Positions 1-10,626 of a stretch of DNA of 64,000 bases are shown here, one piece after another. The notes below the pieces were generated by a model. The model was not told the origin of the DNA and did no database searches. It saw nothing but the letters and a program-made list of their open reading frames with translations. Made by a program: the position numbers and the translations under genes. Source of the DNA: Daucus carota subsp. sativus (taxonomy: Eukaryota > Streptophyta > Magnoliopsida > Apiales > Apiaceae). Location of the stretch: the NCBI RefSeq assembly GCF_001625215.2, contig NC_030383.2, positions 48,666,380 to 48,730,379 of the forward strand, written 5' to 3'. Within the stretch, counting starts at the first letter, position 1, and every line of letters begins with the position of its first letter.

Positions 1-760
1 AATTATTAATTTAAAGAGTTTTTAACCGATTATAATATATATATCAACAAAAAAGCAAATTATTCAATGCATCTTAGAATTACATTGCAAAGAACCTCAG
101 AACTTAACGTAAACTGGTTACTAATGTCTTCGCATGTATTAGAAATCAATAATCACTTTTGAAGTACTGAACACTAAATGTGGACACTAAATGTAAATAA
201 GAGAAATAAATGTGTTCAAACGCATAGTATTCTTAAGCAAGTTTGGCGTATACAGATTGCATGAATGTGCCAGAGATGAGCTCCAAATAGACTTGAACTT
301 TAAAGGAAAACAGACAACTATTAATCATATTAGTCATATTTCAATATAGTGCAATATATTTTTTTCTAAATTTTATGAATTATTAATTTATGATTTTCTT
401 GAGACCGAAAATTATAAAGGGATCTCCCAAAAATTTATTATCTTATTATTTTATCGAGTTTTTTAATTTTTTACATTGGCCCAAGTCGGGACCGAGCAAA
501 TTTATTATTTTAGAGAGTTTATTAATTTACCTAGTATTAATTTAAGGAGTTTCTACTGTATATCAATTCAAAACAAAAATAACATAAAATATATTTAATC
601 ATTATAATTATTATCAAACAAAATATATTATATATTCAACAAATTTTATATAATATGCAATTTAACCAATCGTTTTTTATCAACGATATTAAGAATAGTC
701 CGGTAACCAATTGATTGATGTGTAATTATTTGTATGATCATATGATACTGAATTGTTTTA
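1..760. other. AT-rich intergenic DNA
   Basis: Low-complexity AT-rich sequence with stop codons in all frames. I see no coding exon, RNA gene or clear transposon end. Confidence 0.6.
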
Positions 761-768
761 TGGCAAAT

Positions 769-1474
769 CCAACAGTGGCCTAAAGGTCCAAATATGGGCC
801 GGTTTCGGTCTAAATTCATCCAATAGTGACCTAAATCTTGGTCTAAATTTAGGCCGGGAACAGTACCCGCCTAAATTTAGGCCGGCACTATTCACCGGCC
901 TAAATCTTTTTAATAATATAATAATAACTTTTTATTATTTGTATATTTAGTTAATTAAATGATTTTATGTTAATATAATTATTAAATTTTTATAAATTAT
1001 ATTTAATATATTCTACTTAAATAATCATATATATTAATTATGAAATATAATAAAATTAAATAATCTTAATATAATTCAAATTAACAACACATGATTAAAA
1101 TGCTCGATTTCAATAGTTTTTTGGACGATTGAGATGCATTAATTTAGTATTTGTGGGAACAATATAATAATTCGGAGTATTATTGAATCTTTGTAAATTT
1201 TATTTTAGTTAATTTAATAAAATGTTAAGTTTTCCTTTATTTTCTTTGTTTAAATATAGTGCTTTACTAATTTAATGAATTTATTGAGTTTAATATTAAT
1301 ATGAATTCTTATATTATTGTTAAAAAGATTAGAATAATAATATAAAAACTGTTAGAAGAATAAAATATTGATATATGAATTTGGACCAAAATTTAGGTCA
1401 AACTGTTGGAATGGAAAGATGATTGGGTCTAAATTTGTATCAAGATTTAAGCCAAAAACTAGTTCCACTGTTGG
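769..1474. repeat. Possible MITE with imperfect terminal inverted repeats
   Basis: The left side carries ccaacagtgg (769-778) followed by several copies of a 'ctaaatttaggcc'-type motif. The right side carries ccactgttgg (1465-1474) preceded by the inverse motifs (1383-1455). This resembles non-autonomous DNA elements whose ends read 'ctccaacagtgg'. I could not define a clean target duplication, so boundaries and superfamily are uncertain. Confidence 0.4.
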
Positions 1475-1931
1475 AGATGGACACATGGAGATTGAACTTC
1501 CGCTCTCGGCACAGATAGAAATATAAATTCATAAATAGACCGCAAATGGCTAAAGTTTTTAATATACACGACTCGAGGCATGGGCTTAGCCCACTTGCAT
1601 TATCGCAGACTTTCCTTTCTTTCTTTGAAGGCCTTGTGTTTCTCACATCTTCACCTTTTTCGTGGCTTCCTCCCTTCCTCACACATATTCTACTTTTTAT
1701 AAATCCACTTCTCATTCTGCAAATTTATAAATATGTCTTATTCACTCAATTATGCATTCTAAGGTTCATTTCAATATAATCTACTCATGCAAGAAAAAGT
1801 TTTGCAATTTATAGACAAATATACATAAGAGTAAAATACAGATATGTGGCTAAACTGAAAGAGACAGATTGTCTACAAGCAACAAAGCAGAGAAACTGGG
1901 TGTTTTATCAATACTTTTTCTCTCTGAAAAT

Positions 1932-4847
1932 ATGACCGTTGGGAAGCCGTTGTCCGTGGGAAAGACGCCGACCGTAGAGAAGAGCCAACCGAAGAAGACT
2001 GACAACATACAAGCCGGAAGCAAAGAAGAAATCAACAAAAACGAAACCCTCCAGTACTGGTTTCTCCTAGATCCAGAGTTAGTAGGAGCAATAGAGAAAG
2101 GGAACTCCTCACTTCTACACCTAGCCAGCGAGAGGGTACAATACCTAAAACCAAAAATTGACCCAGATCTACTAAATGAAGGCCTAAAGGGAAAGGAGGA
2201 TGCACTTTTCGAGATCCTCAGGCAGCAGTGCAACAATGGTTATTGGGATAAAGCACAAAACCTAAAGATAAGAAACCCATCAAGGAATGCAAATGAAGAT
2301 GACTTAGATGAGAGAGAAACTTTGAGATTCATCAAAGCAAACACTCATCTGGTACATCCCAACACTCTTAAAGCTCTACACATCAAGGACAATGATAGTG
2401 TGCGTATGGCTTTGAACCAAATACACTATGGCTCGCTGAGAGAAATGAAAAGGGGGGTGGCTGCACCTAAGACCAAAAGCAAGACTGAGAATAAGCATCC
2501 AACTCCCAGTACACTTTCGATGGAAGAGCAAAGAGAGGTTGCAGATCTGAGGCAGAAGCTGCTAGAAAAGAAGGCTTCTGTGAGACGGACTCTAAAAACC
2601 CAACCAAGCAGTGCACTCATGGACTTTATCCGCAGCCAGAAGAATAAAATTGAACCTACCATTTGGCAAGAAGCCATGGAGGGAGATGAAAAAGCAATCC
2701 CGTTTGCACTAGGACAGATTCACCATAAGTCACTTAAGGAGCAGCAGCCCCATCCAAAAACAAAAACAGAAGATGCACATCACTCCTTCAAGGAAGCCCT
2801 GACTAACCCACACCATATCCCTACAGCTGAGAGGAAGAAATCGACAAGACAGAATGGAATGCGCCGACCAACACCAAAGAGCAACACTGTGTACCTGACA
2901 GGATTTAAGGACAGTGTGCAACTCAAAGACCTCTGGATTCTCTTCAGGAAAAGTGTAACTGTAAGGGACATTATTCTACCTAGGAAAACTGGTGTCTCAG
3001 GTAATAGGTACGGGTTCGTAATCACAGAAAGTGCCCAACAAGCAATGGTTCTTATTGAAAAATTTCATAAGAAAAATATTAACTCCAATGTCCTCCACCT
3101 TGAGTTTGCGAAAAGGAAAAAATCCATGCCCAACCACCACTTTAGTCCCAACCCTCGAGCCCCTGTGAGAGAATCATCTCCTAAGGTAGGAGACGGCAAA
3201 GCTGCGAGAGTACAAACTCCTAAGAAAAGAGACGACAATGCCTCTGTAAAAACTAAGGAAGACGGATTCGCAAAGAACACCCAAAACAAAAAGGTCGATT
3301 CCATCAACCACTCGAATGTTAATACTCCCCCAAAGGTGGAGCAATGCAGACAGCTCCAACTTGAGAAGGACGAGAATTTCATAGCTGAGCTGGGTACAAG
3401 TCTCTTTTTGGAAACAGCCGTTAATATGAGTGTGGGAACTGTAGAATCAATCTTGGCAGGGTTGGGATTTGGAGATGCTTCAGTTAGAGGTATGTCTCAG
3501 AACACTTTCATTGCTTTCTTTCCTGATATTCAAAATCTGGATGAATTAGACTTGGACTTTATGAGTATTGGGTTCAACTCTGTCAAAAGAGTGGAATGGG
3601 ATCACACCATCCCAAGTAGAAGAATAGATGTTGAATTTAGAGGTCTGCCATTGATCGGTTGGACCCCCAAAAACTGTGATCAGCTTGTAGCTAAATGGGG
3701 ATCCATTCTCTCCTACTACACATTAATTGATAGTGATGGGTTCTATAGAGCCCCGAAAATCTATATGGAGACTAGTCACACCTCATGTATTGATGAAGTT
3801 GTTTCTATCACAATAGAGGGCAAAACTTGGGAAATTAGAATCGTTGAAGTCACTAGCTATAATTGTACTAGTCTACAAGATGATGAGGAACAGACTGAGT
3901 CAGAGGAGGGGGAGGTGGTATCACCTAATCCGTATGATACAGTGTGGGAATTAGAGGTGAATGAGCATGTAGGAAAAAAGGAAGAGGCTACTGATATAAG
4001 GGGAGAAGAGATGGTTCAACCTAAACAGGATCATGTAGTGCAGGAAGAGAAGGCGCATGAATCAGTAGAAAAGGTAGAAGAAGTGCCAGAAAAGGGAGAT
4101 CTACCAAGTAGATTAAGCAAAAATCCTTCCATGGAGGACAACACACCCAATCAGAATGAAGCTCAATCTGAAAACCGCAGTGCTCAAAAGAAAGTTTTAG
4201 ATAAATCTATACCAGAACATAAGGAGGAGGTGTATACATTGGAATGTAAGGAGAAGGAATATACCAACACTGAGGACAGCAGAATAGAACAGGAGGAAGG
4301 GGAATTTTTTTCTCATGAAGATAGTTCTGGATCGTTAATCAACCCAGTAACCCCCCCGGCAATGTTGCCAGAAGATTCAGTACAAGAACAATTTACAGAG
4401 CAGGAGAAAAATCAACCTAGTGTTATAATAGCAAAGGAGGAAATCAAGGATTGGAACCTTAAGTGGAAAGTAAGAGATCCATCAAGCGATGACGCAACTG
4501 CTTCACACTCGAATGTGTCCCAAAGGTCATCTGTCCTAGATGAAGAGACAATCGAATACCTGGATTCGGAGAACAACGTTCTGCTCTCGAATATTGATCA
4601 AATGAGGATCAAAAGCAGGAGGGGAAGGCCAAGTAAAGGAAAATCTAGGAAAAAAGAAAATAAAGCCTTCAAGGTCCCACGCCGGAGAAAAATCAAAGGA
4701 ATGAAAATGGGACTTCCAATAATAATGCCTAAAAGGAGCCCCCAAGATGAAGCAAGGTTTGTGTATGACTCTGCCCTAAACATGGGTCTCTTACCAGCTG
4801 TTCCTATGGAGGTAAGCCTACAACAAATCAGAGCTAATCTTGAATAA
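1932..4847 (+). CDS. LINE ORF1 RNA-binding protein (RRM, DUF4283-like)
   Basis: An intact 971-residue ORF from the first ATG (1932); the frame is open upstream to 1869 but without an ATG. An RRM-like domain lies at about residues 317-397, with the RNP2-like NTVYLTGF and RNP1-like RYGFVITES. A DUF4283-like fold typical of plant LINE ORF1 lies around 495-645 (W at RVEWDH, IDVEFRGLPL). A long acidic Glu/Lys-rich stretch follows, then a basic tail with an AT-hook-like RRGRPSKGK near the end. By family it should bind LINE RNA and form the RNP. I saw no CCHC knuckle. The ORF2 ATG is 39 nt downstream of the stop. Confidence 0.85.
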   Translation: MTVGKPLSVGKTPTVEKSQPKKTDNIQAGSKEEINKNETLQYWFLLDPELVGAIEKGNSSLLHLASERVQYLKPKIDPDLLNEGLKGKEDALFEILRQQCNNGYWDKAQNLKIRNPSRNANEDDLDERETLRFIKANTHLVHPNTLKALHIKDNDSVRMALNQIHYGSLREMKRGVAAPKTKSKTENKHPTPSTLSMEEQREVADLRQKLLEKKASVRRTLKTQPSSALMDFIRSQKNKIEPTIWQEAMEGDEKAIPFALGQIHHKSLKEQQPHPKTKTEDAHHSFKEALTNPHHIPTAERKKSTRQNGMRRPTPKSNTVYLTGFKDSVQLKDLWILFRKSVTVRDIILPRKTGVSGNRYGFVITESAQQAMVLIEKFHKKNINSNVLHLEFAKRKKSMPNHHFSPNPRAPVRESSPKVGDGKAARVQTPKKRDDNASVKTKEDGFAKNTQNKKVDSINHSNVNTPPKVEQCRQLQLEKDENFIAELGTSLFLETAVNMSVGTVESILAGLGFGDASVRGMSQNTFIAFFPDIQNLDELDLDFMSIGFNSVKRVEWDHTIPSRRIDVEFRGLPLIGWTPKNCDQLVAKWGSILSYYTLIDSDGFYRAPKIYMETSHTSCIDEVVSITIEGKTWEIRIVEVTSYNCTSLQDDEEQTESEEGEVVSPNPYDTVWELEVNEHVGKKEEATDIRGEEMVQPKQDHVVQEEKAHESVEKVEEVPEKGDLPSRLSKNPSMEDNTPNQNEAQSENRSAQKKVLDKSIPEHKEEVYTLECKEKEYTNTEDSRIEQEEGEFFSHEDSSGSLINPVTPPAMLPEDSVQEQFTEQEKNQPSVIIAKEEIKDWNLKWKVRDPSSDDATASHSNVSQRSSVLDEETIEYLDSENNVLLSNIDQMRIKSRRGRPSKGKSRKKENKAFKVPRRRKIKGMKMGLPIIMPKRSPQDEARFVYDSALNMGLLPAVPMEVSLQQIRANLE

Positions 4848-4886
4848 TTAATAGTGTTGCTCTCCCTATTCAACTTGTAGTGTTTT

Positions 4887-7800
4887 ATGGATAAATTGTC
4901 AATTTTAAGCTGGAATGTCCGCGGGACTAATAAAGGGGTAAACAGACTTAATATCAGAACTGTAGTAACAGAATGTAAAGCCATGGTGCTGTGTGTACAA
5001 GAAACCAAAAGAGCTCAGTGGAATGAGAGGCTGATAGGATCCCTGGGGATGAGGGGGGACGTCGAGTGGATTGAAACTCCATCACAAGGCCTATCTGGTG
5101 GTCTTCTAATGGTATGGGACAGCTCAATAATCAAAGCCTCAGCAGTAGGTAGCAATCTAAATTGGCAATGGCTCATCGGCTCAATGGTAGGATATGAAGG
5201 AGATTTTGTTTGTGTCAATGTTTATGCACCACAGAAGAGCGCTCCTAAGCAAGAATTGTGGTCAGACTTATCCTCGTTCCTATCTAATAAGTGTGACTTA
5301 CCTCAGGTGCTAATTGGTGATTTTAATGTGGTATTATCTAGTGGTGAAAGAGACAACTGCTCTTACAACCACAGAGATACGGCTTCCCTACTCAATTTTA
5401 TGCAAGATAACGATCTAATGGATCTACCTCTCTGTAATGGAATATTCACTTGGTTTGGACCAGAGAATAGGAAAAGCAGACTTGACAGAGTCATGTATAA
5501 TACAAAATGGAACGATGTAGGATTCTGGTCACTACGAGGCCTTCACAGAAAATCTTCCGATCATCGGCCAATCCTTCTCTCTGGCAACAAGACTGACTGG
5601 GGACCGAGACCATTCAAATTTTTCCATTGCTGGCTACAGAATGAAGATTTTGTTCAGAAATTGGGAAAAGTCTGGAAAGATCAACCAAATTCACCTCTAA
5701 ATCAAAGATTCAGAGCGCTAAGACAATACGCTAGAAGATGGAATTCCTCTTCGAATGGCAACATAGATGCAAAGATCAAATCCCTTGAGATTGAACAACA
5801 GGAAGCAGACTCAACTGATGCGAAACTGGCAACAAAAAAAAGGATTACAGCAGATTTAGAGTTAGCCTATGAGCAAAAAGCTAGTATGCTCTGTCAAATT
5901 TCAAGGTTAAATTGGCAATTGCATGGGGAGAGGAATACTAGGATTTTTCACAGGGCCATAGCTGGTAGGAACAGATCTAAACTAATTCATGGATTACATG
6001 ACGGATCAGGTTGGACCACTAGCCCTTCTGCAATCAAGAACATCTTCTTCGCTCATTTTCAAGACTTCTTTTGCAAACCTTCAACCGCCAGAATTTTCAA
6101 CATTCAACCAAATTTTCTTCCATCTCTCTCTGACGAAGATAGCAGCCAGCTAATTAAGGAATTCACAGAAGGGGAAATTTGGAATGCATTACATGACACA
6201 GACTCAAACAAGGCACCTGGGCCCGATGGAATTAATGCAGGGGTGCTAAAGGCGTTGTGGCCTTCAATCAAGTTGGAAATTTACAAAGCATTCAAAGATT
6301 TCCACAGCTCTTCATTGGTGCCACCAGGTTCAAATTCATCATTCATAGCACTGATACCTAAGTCAAAAGAAGCATATAAACCTTCAGATTACCGTCCAAT
6401 TTCCTTGATGAACTCAAGCATGAAGCTAAGCTCGAAAGTTTTGGCAAGAAGGTTAAGTCGTTGTATGGACAGGCTGATTTCTCCTACTCAAACAGCTTTT
6501 GTTAAAGGAAGACAGATCTCTGATGGCATTCTACTCACTTCTGAAATTTATCACTCCTTGAAATCAGCAAAAAGCAGAGGTCTTATCCTAAAAATTGATT
6601 TTGCAAAGGCGTTTGATAGCATAAAATGGGATTTCCTGTTTCACGTCCTGGAAATCATGAACTTTGACTAAAAATGGGTAGCCTAGATTAGAGAGTTGTT
6701 TGAAACTTCTCGAATCTCTGTCCTAGTTAATGGAAGTCCCACGGAGGAATTTCATCCAACTAGAGGCCTCCGTCAAGGCGACCCACTATCTCCGCTCCTG
6801 TTCAACCTAATTGGTGAGGTACTATCACGGCTGCTTGATTCAGCTCATGGAATAGGTTTATTTGAGGGGGTCTCGATTGCAGGTTACGACAACAAACTAA
6901 CTCATCTACAGTTCGCGGATGATGTAATCTTATTTCTAAAGAATGACTCAATCTCAGTACAAGGTATCAAAGTTTAAAGATTTTTGAGCTAATTTCAGGA
7001 CTGCAAATTAACTATGGGAAGAGTAAACTCTACGGTTTCAAGGAAAATCATCAGCAAATGCTCTAATGGACAGAGTGTCTTGGTTGTTCTATAGGCTCTG
7101 ACCACTTTACCTATTTAGGCGCTGCAATAGGTAAGTCTCCAAAAAAGACGGTATTCTGGAAGCCGTTGGAACAAAAAATTACCTCAAAGCTCAAGGTATG
7201 GAATTCCTCTTCTGTATCGATGGCAGGTCGTCTAGTTTTGCTACAATCTGTTCTTGATAGTATTCCCTCCTATTGGTTCGGATTGTATAAAGTGCCCAAG
7301 AAAACCATTCAACATATTGATCAGCAAAGAAGACACTTCATGTGGGGAGGTAAGACGGAAGGGCCAAGGAAACTCCATCTTTTGAATTGGGACCGCTTGT
7401 GCACACCTAAATCTCTAGGAGGACTGGGAATAGTTCCTCTCGAATTTAGGAATATCTCGCTACTTGCAAAATGGTGGTGGAGGTTATACTCGCAAAGGAA
7501 TCACCTCTGGAATAAGATTCTATGCTGCAAGTATGGAGATGTTCTAAGGTTCAATATTGATCACCTAGCGGGGAACTCAGGCCTATCACCGATTATACAA
7601 GGCATCACTCGACTTCGACAAAACAGGGCAGTTGAACCACTGCTAGACTGCAATAAGTTCAGGTGGGTTCTTGGCACTGGGTCCTCTATCTACTTCTGGG
7701 AAGATTGGTGGCAAGGTGAAGGCCCATTGGCACTTAGTTTCCCTAGACTATATTCTCTATCAAAGATGAAGTTTAAATCGGTTGCAGAATTTATCGATTC

Positions 7801-8523
7801 TCCATTCACAAACTCATGCATCTTAAGGGATCATCGGAGTCATCAAAAATCTGGCACATGGTAGTTGCAGCAGCGGTTTGGTCAATCTGGTTAGCTCGAA
7901 ATGAGCTTGTATTTCAATCTATTTCCATCCGGAGATCAGTATTGGTTCAGCTGGTCTTCACAAGAGTTAATAAATGGGGGGAACCTCTAAGCTAATACCA
8001 TTCACGGCGGACCCCTTGTGGAAAACTAACCCATCAGGAGCGATAAGTATTTATCATAACAAACTGAGTAAGGAGTTCTGGAAGTACAAATTCCTAACTT
8101 ATGAAGTTGTTTGTGCAATTGATGGTGCATGGGGTCAAATTAATGATGGATCATACAGAGAAGCTATTGGTGGTCGAATACTTAACAACCTCGGACAAAT
8201 TATTCATGTTTTTTTATCCCAGTACAAGTTGATAGTGGTCTACAAGCTGAAATAGAGGCCATGGTCTACACTCTTGATACCAGCTCCATTTTGACCAATC
8301 TAAGCAAGTAGCCATCTGTTCAGATTCCACGGAGGCACTACAACTACTGAGAAAAGGTACAGATCTGAGTAAAATCCTAAAAAGATCGGTACAAGATTTC
8401 TCTACTGTACTCTCTTCAAACGTCAGTTTGCATTATGTCTCTAGAGATCTTAATTCAGAAGCTGATACTCTAGCAAAGGAGGGTCTTTATAGAGTATCAC
8501 AGGCAGTATACTGGACCTTATGA
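4887..8523 (+). pseudogene. LINE ORF2: endonuclease-reverse transcriptase-RNase H, disrupted
   Basis: The N-terminal apurinic-type endonuclease is complete in outline (SWNVRGTNKG, QETKRAQW, IGDFNVV, SRLDRV, SSDHRP). The reverse transcriptase follows with NKAPGPDG, RPISLMNS, DFAKAFDSIKW, GLRQGDPLSPLLFN and the catalytic LQFADDVILF. Breaks: TAA at 6669-6671, TAG at 6684-6686, a frameshift near 6970, TAA at 7064-7066, and further shifts near 7975 and 8210-8310. The zinc-binding zf-RVT segment expected after about 7830 appears deleted. A type I RNase H domain can be followed through frames at about 8110-8520, with the acidic residues in AIDGAW, AEIEAM, CSDSTEAL and NSEADTLAKEG. It ends at TGA 8521-8523. 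Confidence 0.88.
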
Positions 8524-9482
8524 TAGCCAAGACATGTGCTTCTGGAGGCTTTTTGACAGCCGATCTTCTCATCATCCGAGATGGATTCCTTGAACAGCTG
8601 GTTCTGCAGGAATCCTGGAAATCCAGATCTTTATTTTCAGGATTTAGGGACTTTGCTTTATCCACCAGTTCCTTCAGATTGGCTTTAACCTTGTCTTGTG
8701 CATATATATACCCCCCTGGTATTTTGCACAAGGCTCCGTTGTCTTACTGTGATACTACGCTTTTTACTTCTATCATGGCCTACTTGTGGGAACCTCCAGA
8801 ATCAAATTATGTGAAAATTAACGTCCATTGCCTCACTGTCTCTCAGCCACTACCCAATGGCAACTCCAATGGAGTAGGAGTTATAATCAGGGGCCCATCT
8901 GGAAATGAGATTTGGAGTGCTGCAGGTCCGATGCCAGGACTGTCGAAGCTCCAGGCCACACTTTGGGGCTTTTATCATGGAGCTCAGCAATGCCACAAGA
9001 TTCAGGAATGGAAAACTCACTTTGAATCTGATCACTGGGGCGCTGTCGAAGCAATAAGCTTCCAAGAGGAATTTCCACAACAGGAGGATGTTCAAGAGGT
9101 ACTACGACTCATCAACACCTTGCATGCAAACAACTTTAAAGTTGGCACCACAAAGCGCGCGGTCACTCGAGTTCCTGTCATGCAAAATGGAGCAGCTGTT
9201 TATCTAGCAAAGTTTGGCATGGACAATTTGACCTGCTTTGTCGAGACTCCAGGCTCCTGTGGTGAAAAGCAGCTCATGATAGAAAGGGACATGGGCTTTA
9301 TGCGTCCTCTTGAACCACAGGCTAACTTTGGTCTAGGGGAAGTAATCGATGCAGAAGAGGCGCAGCAAACCGAAGTGGACGCACTGGCAGACCAGACCGC
9401 CATGACTGAGGAATCAACCTTAATGAGGCTTTTCTCCCTTCCTGCTAGATTGTGCAAAGCCATGGCGAATAGGTGGTTTTAA
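8520..9482 (+). CDS. LINE ORF3: second, degenerate RNase H-like protein
   Basis: An intact 320-residue ORF whose ATG (8520-8522) overlaps the ORF2 TGA as ATGA; an internal in-frame ATG at 8775 (residue 86) is the other plausible start. Residues about 88-255 have an RNase H (RVT_3-like) layout: WEPPESNYVKIN, GVGVIIRGPSG, a helix with LWGFYHGAQQ, FESDHWGAVEAI, then AAVYLAKFGMDNL. The first catalytic Asp position reads VHC rather than FDG, the Glu helix lacks Glu, and the last Asp is replaced, so it is probably catalytically dead. The tail is acidic. It lies inside the target-duplicated LINE unit, so it moved with it. It may be a captured host gene or an ancient duplicate of the ORF2 domain. Confidence 0.65.
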   Translation: MIAKTCASGGFLTADLLIIRDGFLEQLVLQESWKSRSLFSGFRDFALSTSSFRLALTLSCAYIYPPGILHKAPLSYCDTTLFTSIMAYLWEPPESNYVKINVHCLTVSQPLPNGNSNGVGVIIRGPSGNEIWSAAGPMPGLSKLQATLWGFYHGAQQCHKIQEWKTHFESDHWGAVEAISFQEEFPQQEDVQEVLRLINTLHANNFKVGTTKRAVTRVPVMQNGAAVYLAKFGMDNLTCFVETPGSCGEKQLMIERDMGFMRPLEPQANFGLGEVIDAEEAQQTEVDALADQTAMTEESTLMRLFSLPARLCKAMANRWF

Positions 9483-10096
9483 GTCCCAGTGGCATGTATT
9501 CAGCTGTTAACTATGTTCTGGTAGCAAGCCTAGTTCATAGTTAATTTTCCTATCTAGTAGCTTGTTTTAGGTGTTTAGTTTGTTTTTAGGTGTTTCTTTC
9601 TTCCAGTGGTTGTTGGCTGTATGCCTCTGGTTCGGTTGTATGGAGCTTAGTCTCCCTTTTAATCCTAATGGTTTATCAAAAAAAAAAAAAGATATGTGGC
9701 TAAACTTTACACCGATTTGCAAAAATGTGACTAAACTTTAAAAATAGCAAAAACATGGCCAACATTTGCCTCCGCTTTTCAATTTGTTGGCTGCCGTCAA
9801 AGACGTTGGTTTTCTGCCGTTAACTTAATTGAAAAAAATAAAATGAAGGGGTATTTTTGTCTTTTCTTCCGCCCAGCCCTCCTCCTTCCTTTTTTTTCTT
9901 TATTTGCAGTTTCTCAGCCCTCCGTCCTCCTTTTCTGTTTCATCCCGCGGCTGAGCCGCCTGTTTCCCTCCTCCAAATATCAGCGCCTTGCCCACCTACC
10001 CGACTCTACACAGTGAAGTGTTTGTATCTATTCTCGCTTTGCTTATATCTATCGCATATCTCTTTATTTCTCTATCACGATTATCCTCAAAAGAGG

Positions 10097-10226
10097 ATGT
10101 TTTTTATTTGATTGATTTTATGGGGTCTTAACTTCTCTTGGCCTATGGCAGAAGGAGGCCAAGATCATGTTTTTAGGCCTCGATAACGCCGGCAAAACCA
10201 CCCTTCTTCACATGCTTATAGTTGAG
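10097..10226 (+). pseudogene. SAR1: SAR1 small GTPase first coding exon, captured fragment
   Basis: The translated segment matches the start of SAR1, the COPII GTPase that drives ER-to-Golgi vesicle budding. It holds a [11 protein letters not shown] stretch and the P-loop GLDNAGKTT, then LLHML. It begins at an ATG (10097) but has one inserted base after about 9 nt and TGA in place of the expected Trp. It ends GAG|GTTC at 10226/10227, where a SAR1 intron would begin, so genomic DNA including intron start was captured. About 200 bp of GC-richer, pyrimidine-rich sequence before it may be the donor gene's 5' UTR or promoter. Not functional as SAR1. Confidence 0.88.
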
Positions 10227-10626
10227 GTTCTTTCGCCCTCTCTCCTCTCACTCTCTCCACACAAATACTAGGCTGGGCGGCTGAGAATGAATGGATGTGT
10301 GGGTATCTGTGAGTGGCAAAGTTAAATTAGAGTAAAATTTTGAGTTTTTTTCAGTTGAGGAGAACTTTTTCAGAAAATACACAAATATCCTTGCTCCGTT
10401 ACATCCGTTAGGGTGGATTTAACGACAGCCAACAAATTGAAAAACGGAGTCAAATGTTGGCCACGTTTTTGCTATTTTTAAAGTTTAGCCACGTTTGTGC
10501 AAATCGGTGTAAAGTTTAGCCACATATCTGTACTTTACTCTATACATAACAAATCGATTTGTATATAACACCGGCCTCACTGAAATTGCATAATCTTTTT
10601 GTACTGATGTATATAACAAATTAAGC

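Larger units (their letters stand above)
1857..9690 (+). mobile_element. L1-type plant LINE retrotransposon, full length, degenerate
   Basis: A 7.83-kb non-LTR retrotransposon bounded by a perfect 16-bp target duplication, gatatgtggctaaact, at 1841-1856 and 9691-9706. It ends in 13 As (9678-9690). Order: ORF1 (RRM plus DUF4283-like), ORF2 (endonuclease, reverse transcriptase, RNase H; broken), then an intact third ORF with a second, degenerate RNase H-like domain. It landed inside the left inverted repeat of an older MULE. ORF1 and ORF3 are open while ORF2 has at least three stops and several frameshifts, so this copy cannot move on its own. Confidence 0.93.
1829..10540. mobile_element. Non-autonomous MULE (Pack-MULE) with a SAR1 gene fragment, interrupted by a LINE
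   Basis: A perfect 9-bp direct repeat, tatacataa, flanks the element at 1820-1828 and 10541-10549; that length is typical of Mutator-like elements. The terminal inverted repeats are about 123 bp: the right arm is 10418-10540, and the left arm is split into 1829-1856 and about 9707-9801 by the LINE. Both arms start gagtaaa(a/g)tacagatatg. Without the LINE and its duplicated target, the element is 862 bp. The interior (about 9802-10417) has no transposase. It holds GC-richer sequence with the 5' part of a SAR1 gene, so this is a gene-capturing MULE moved in trans. Arm divergence (roughly 10%) suggests it is not recent. Confidence 0.9.
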
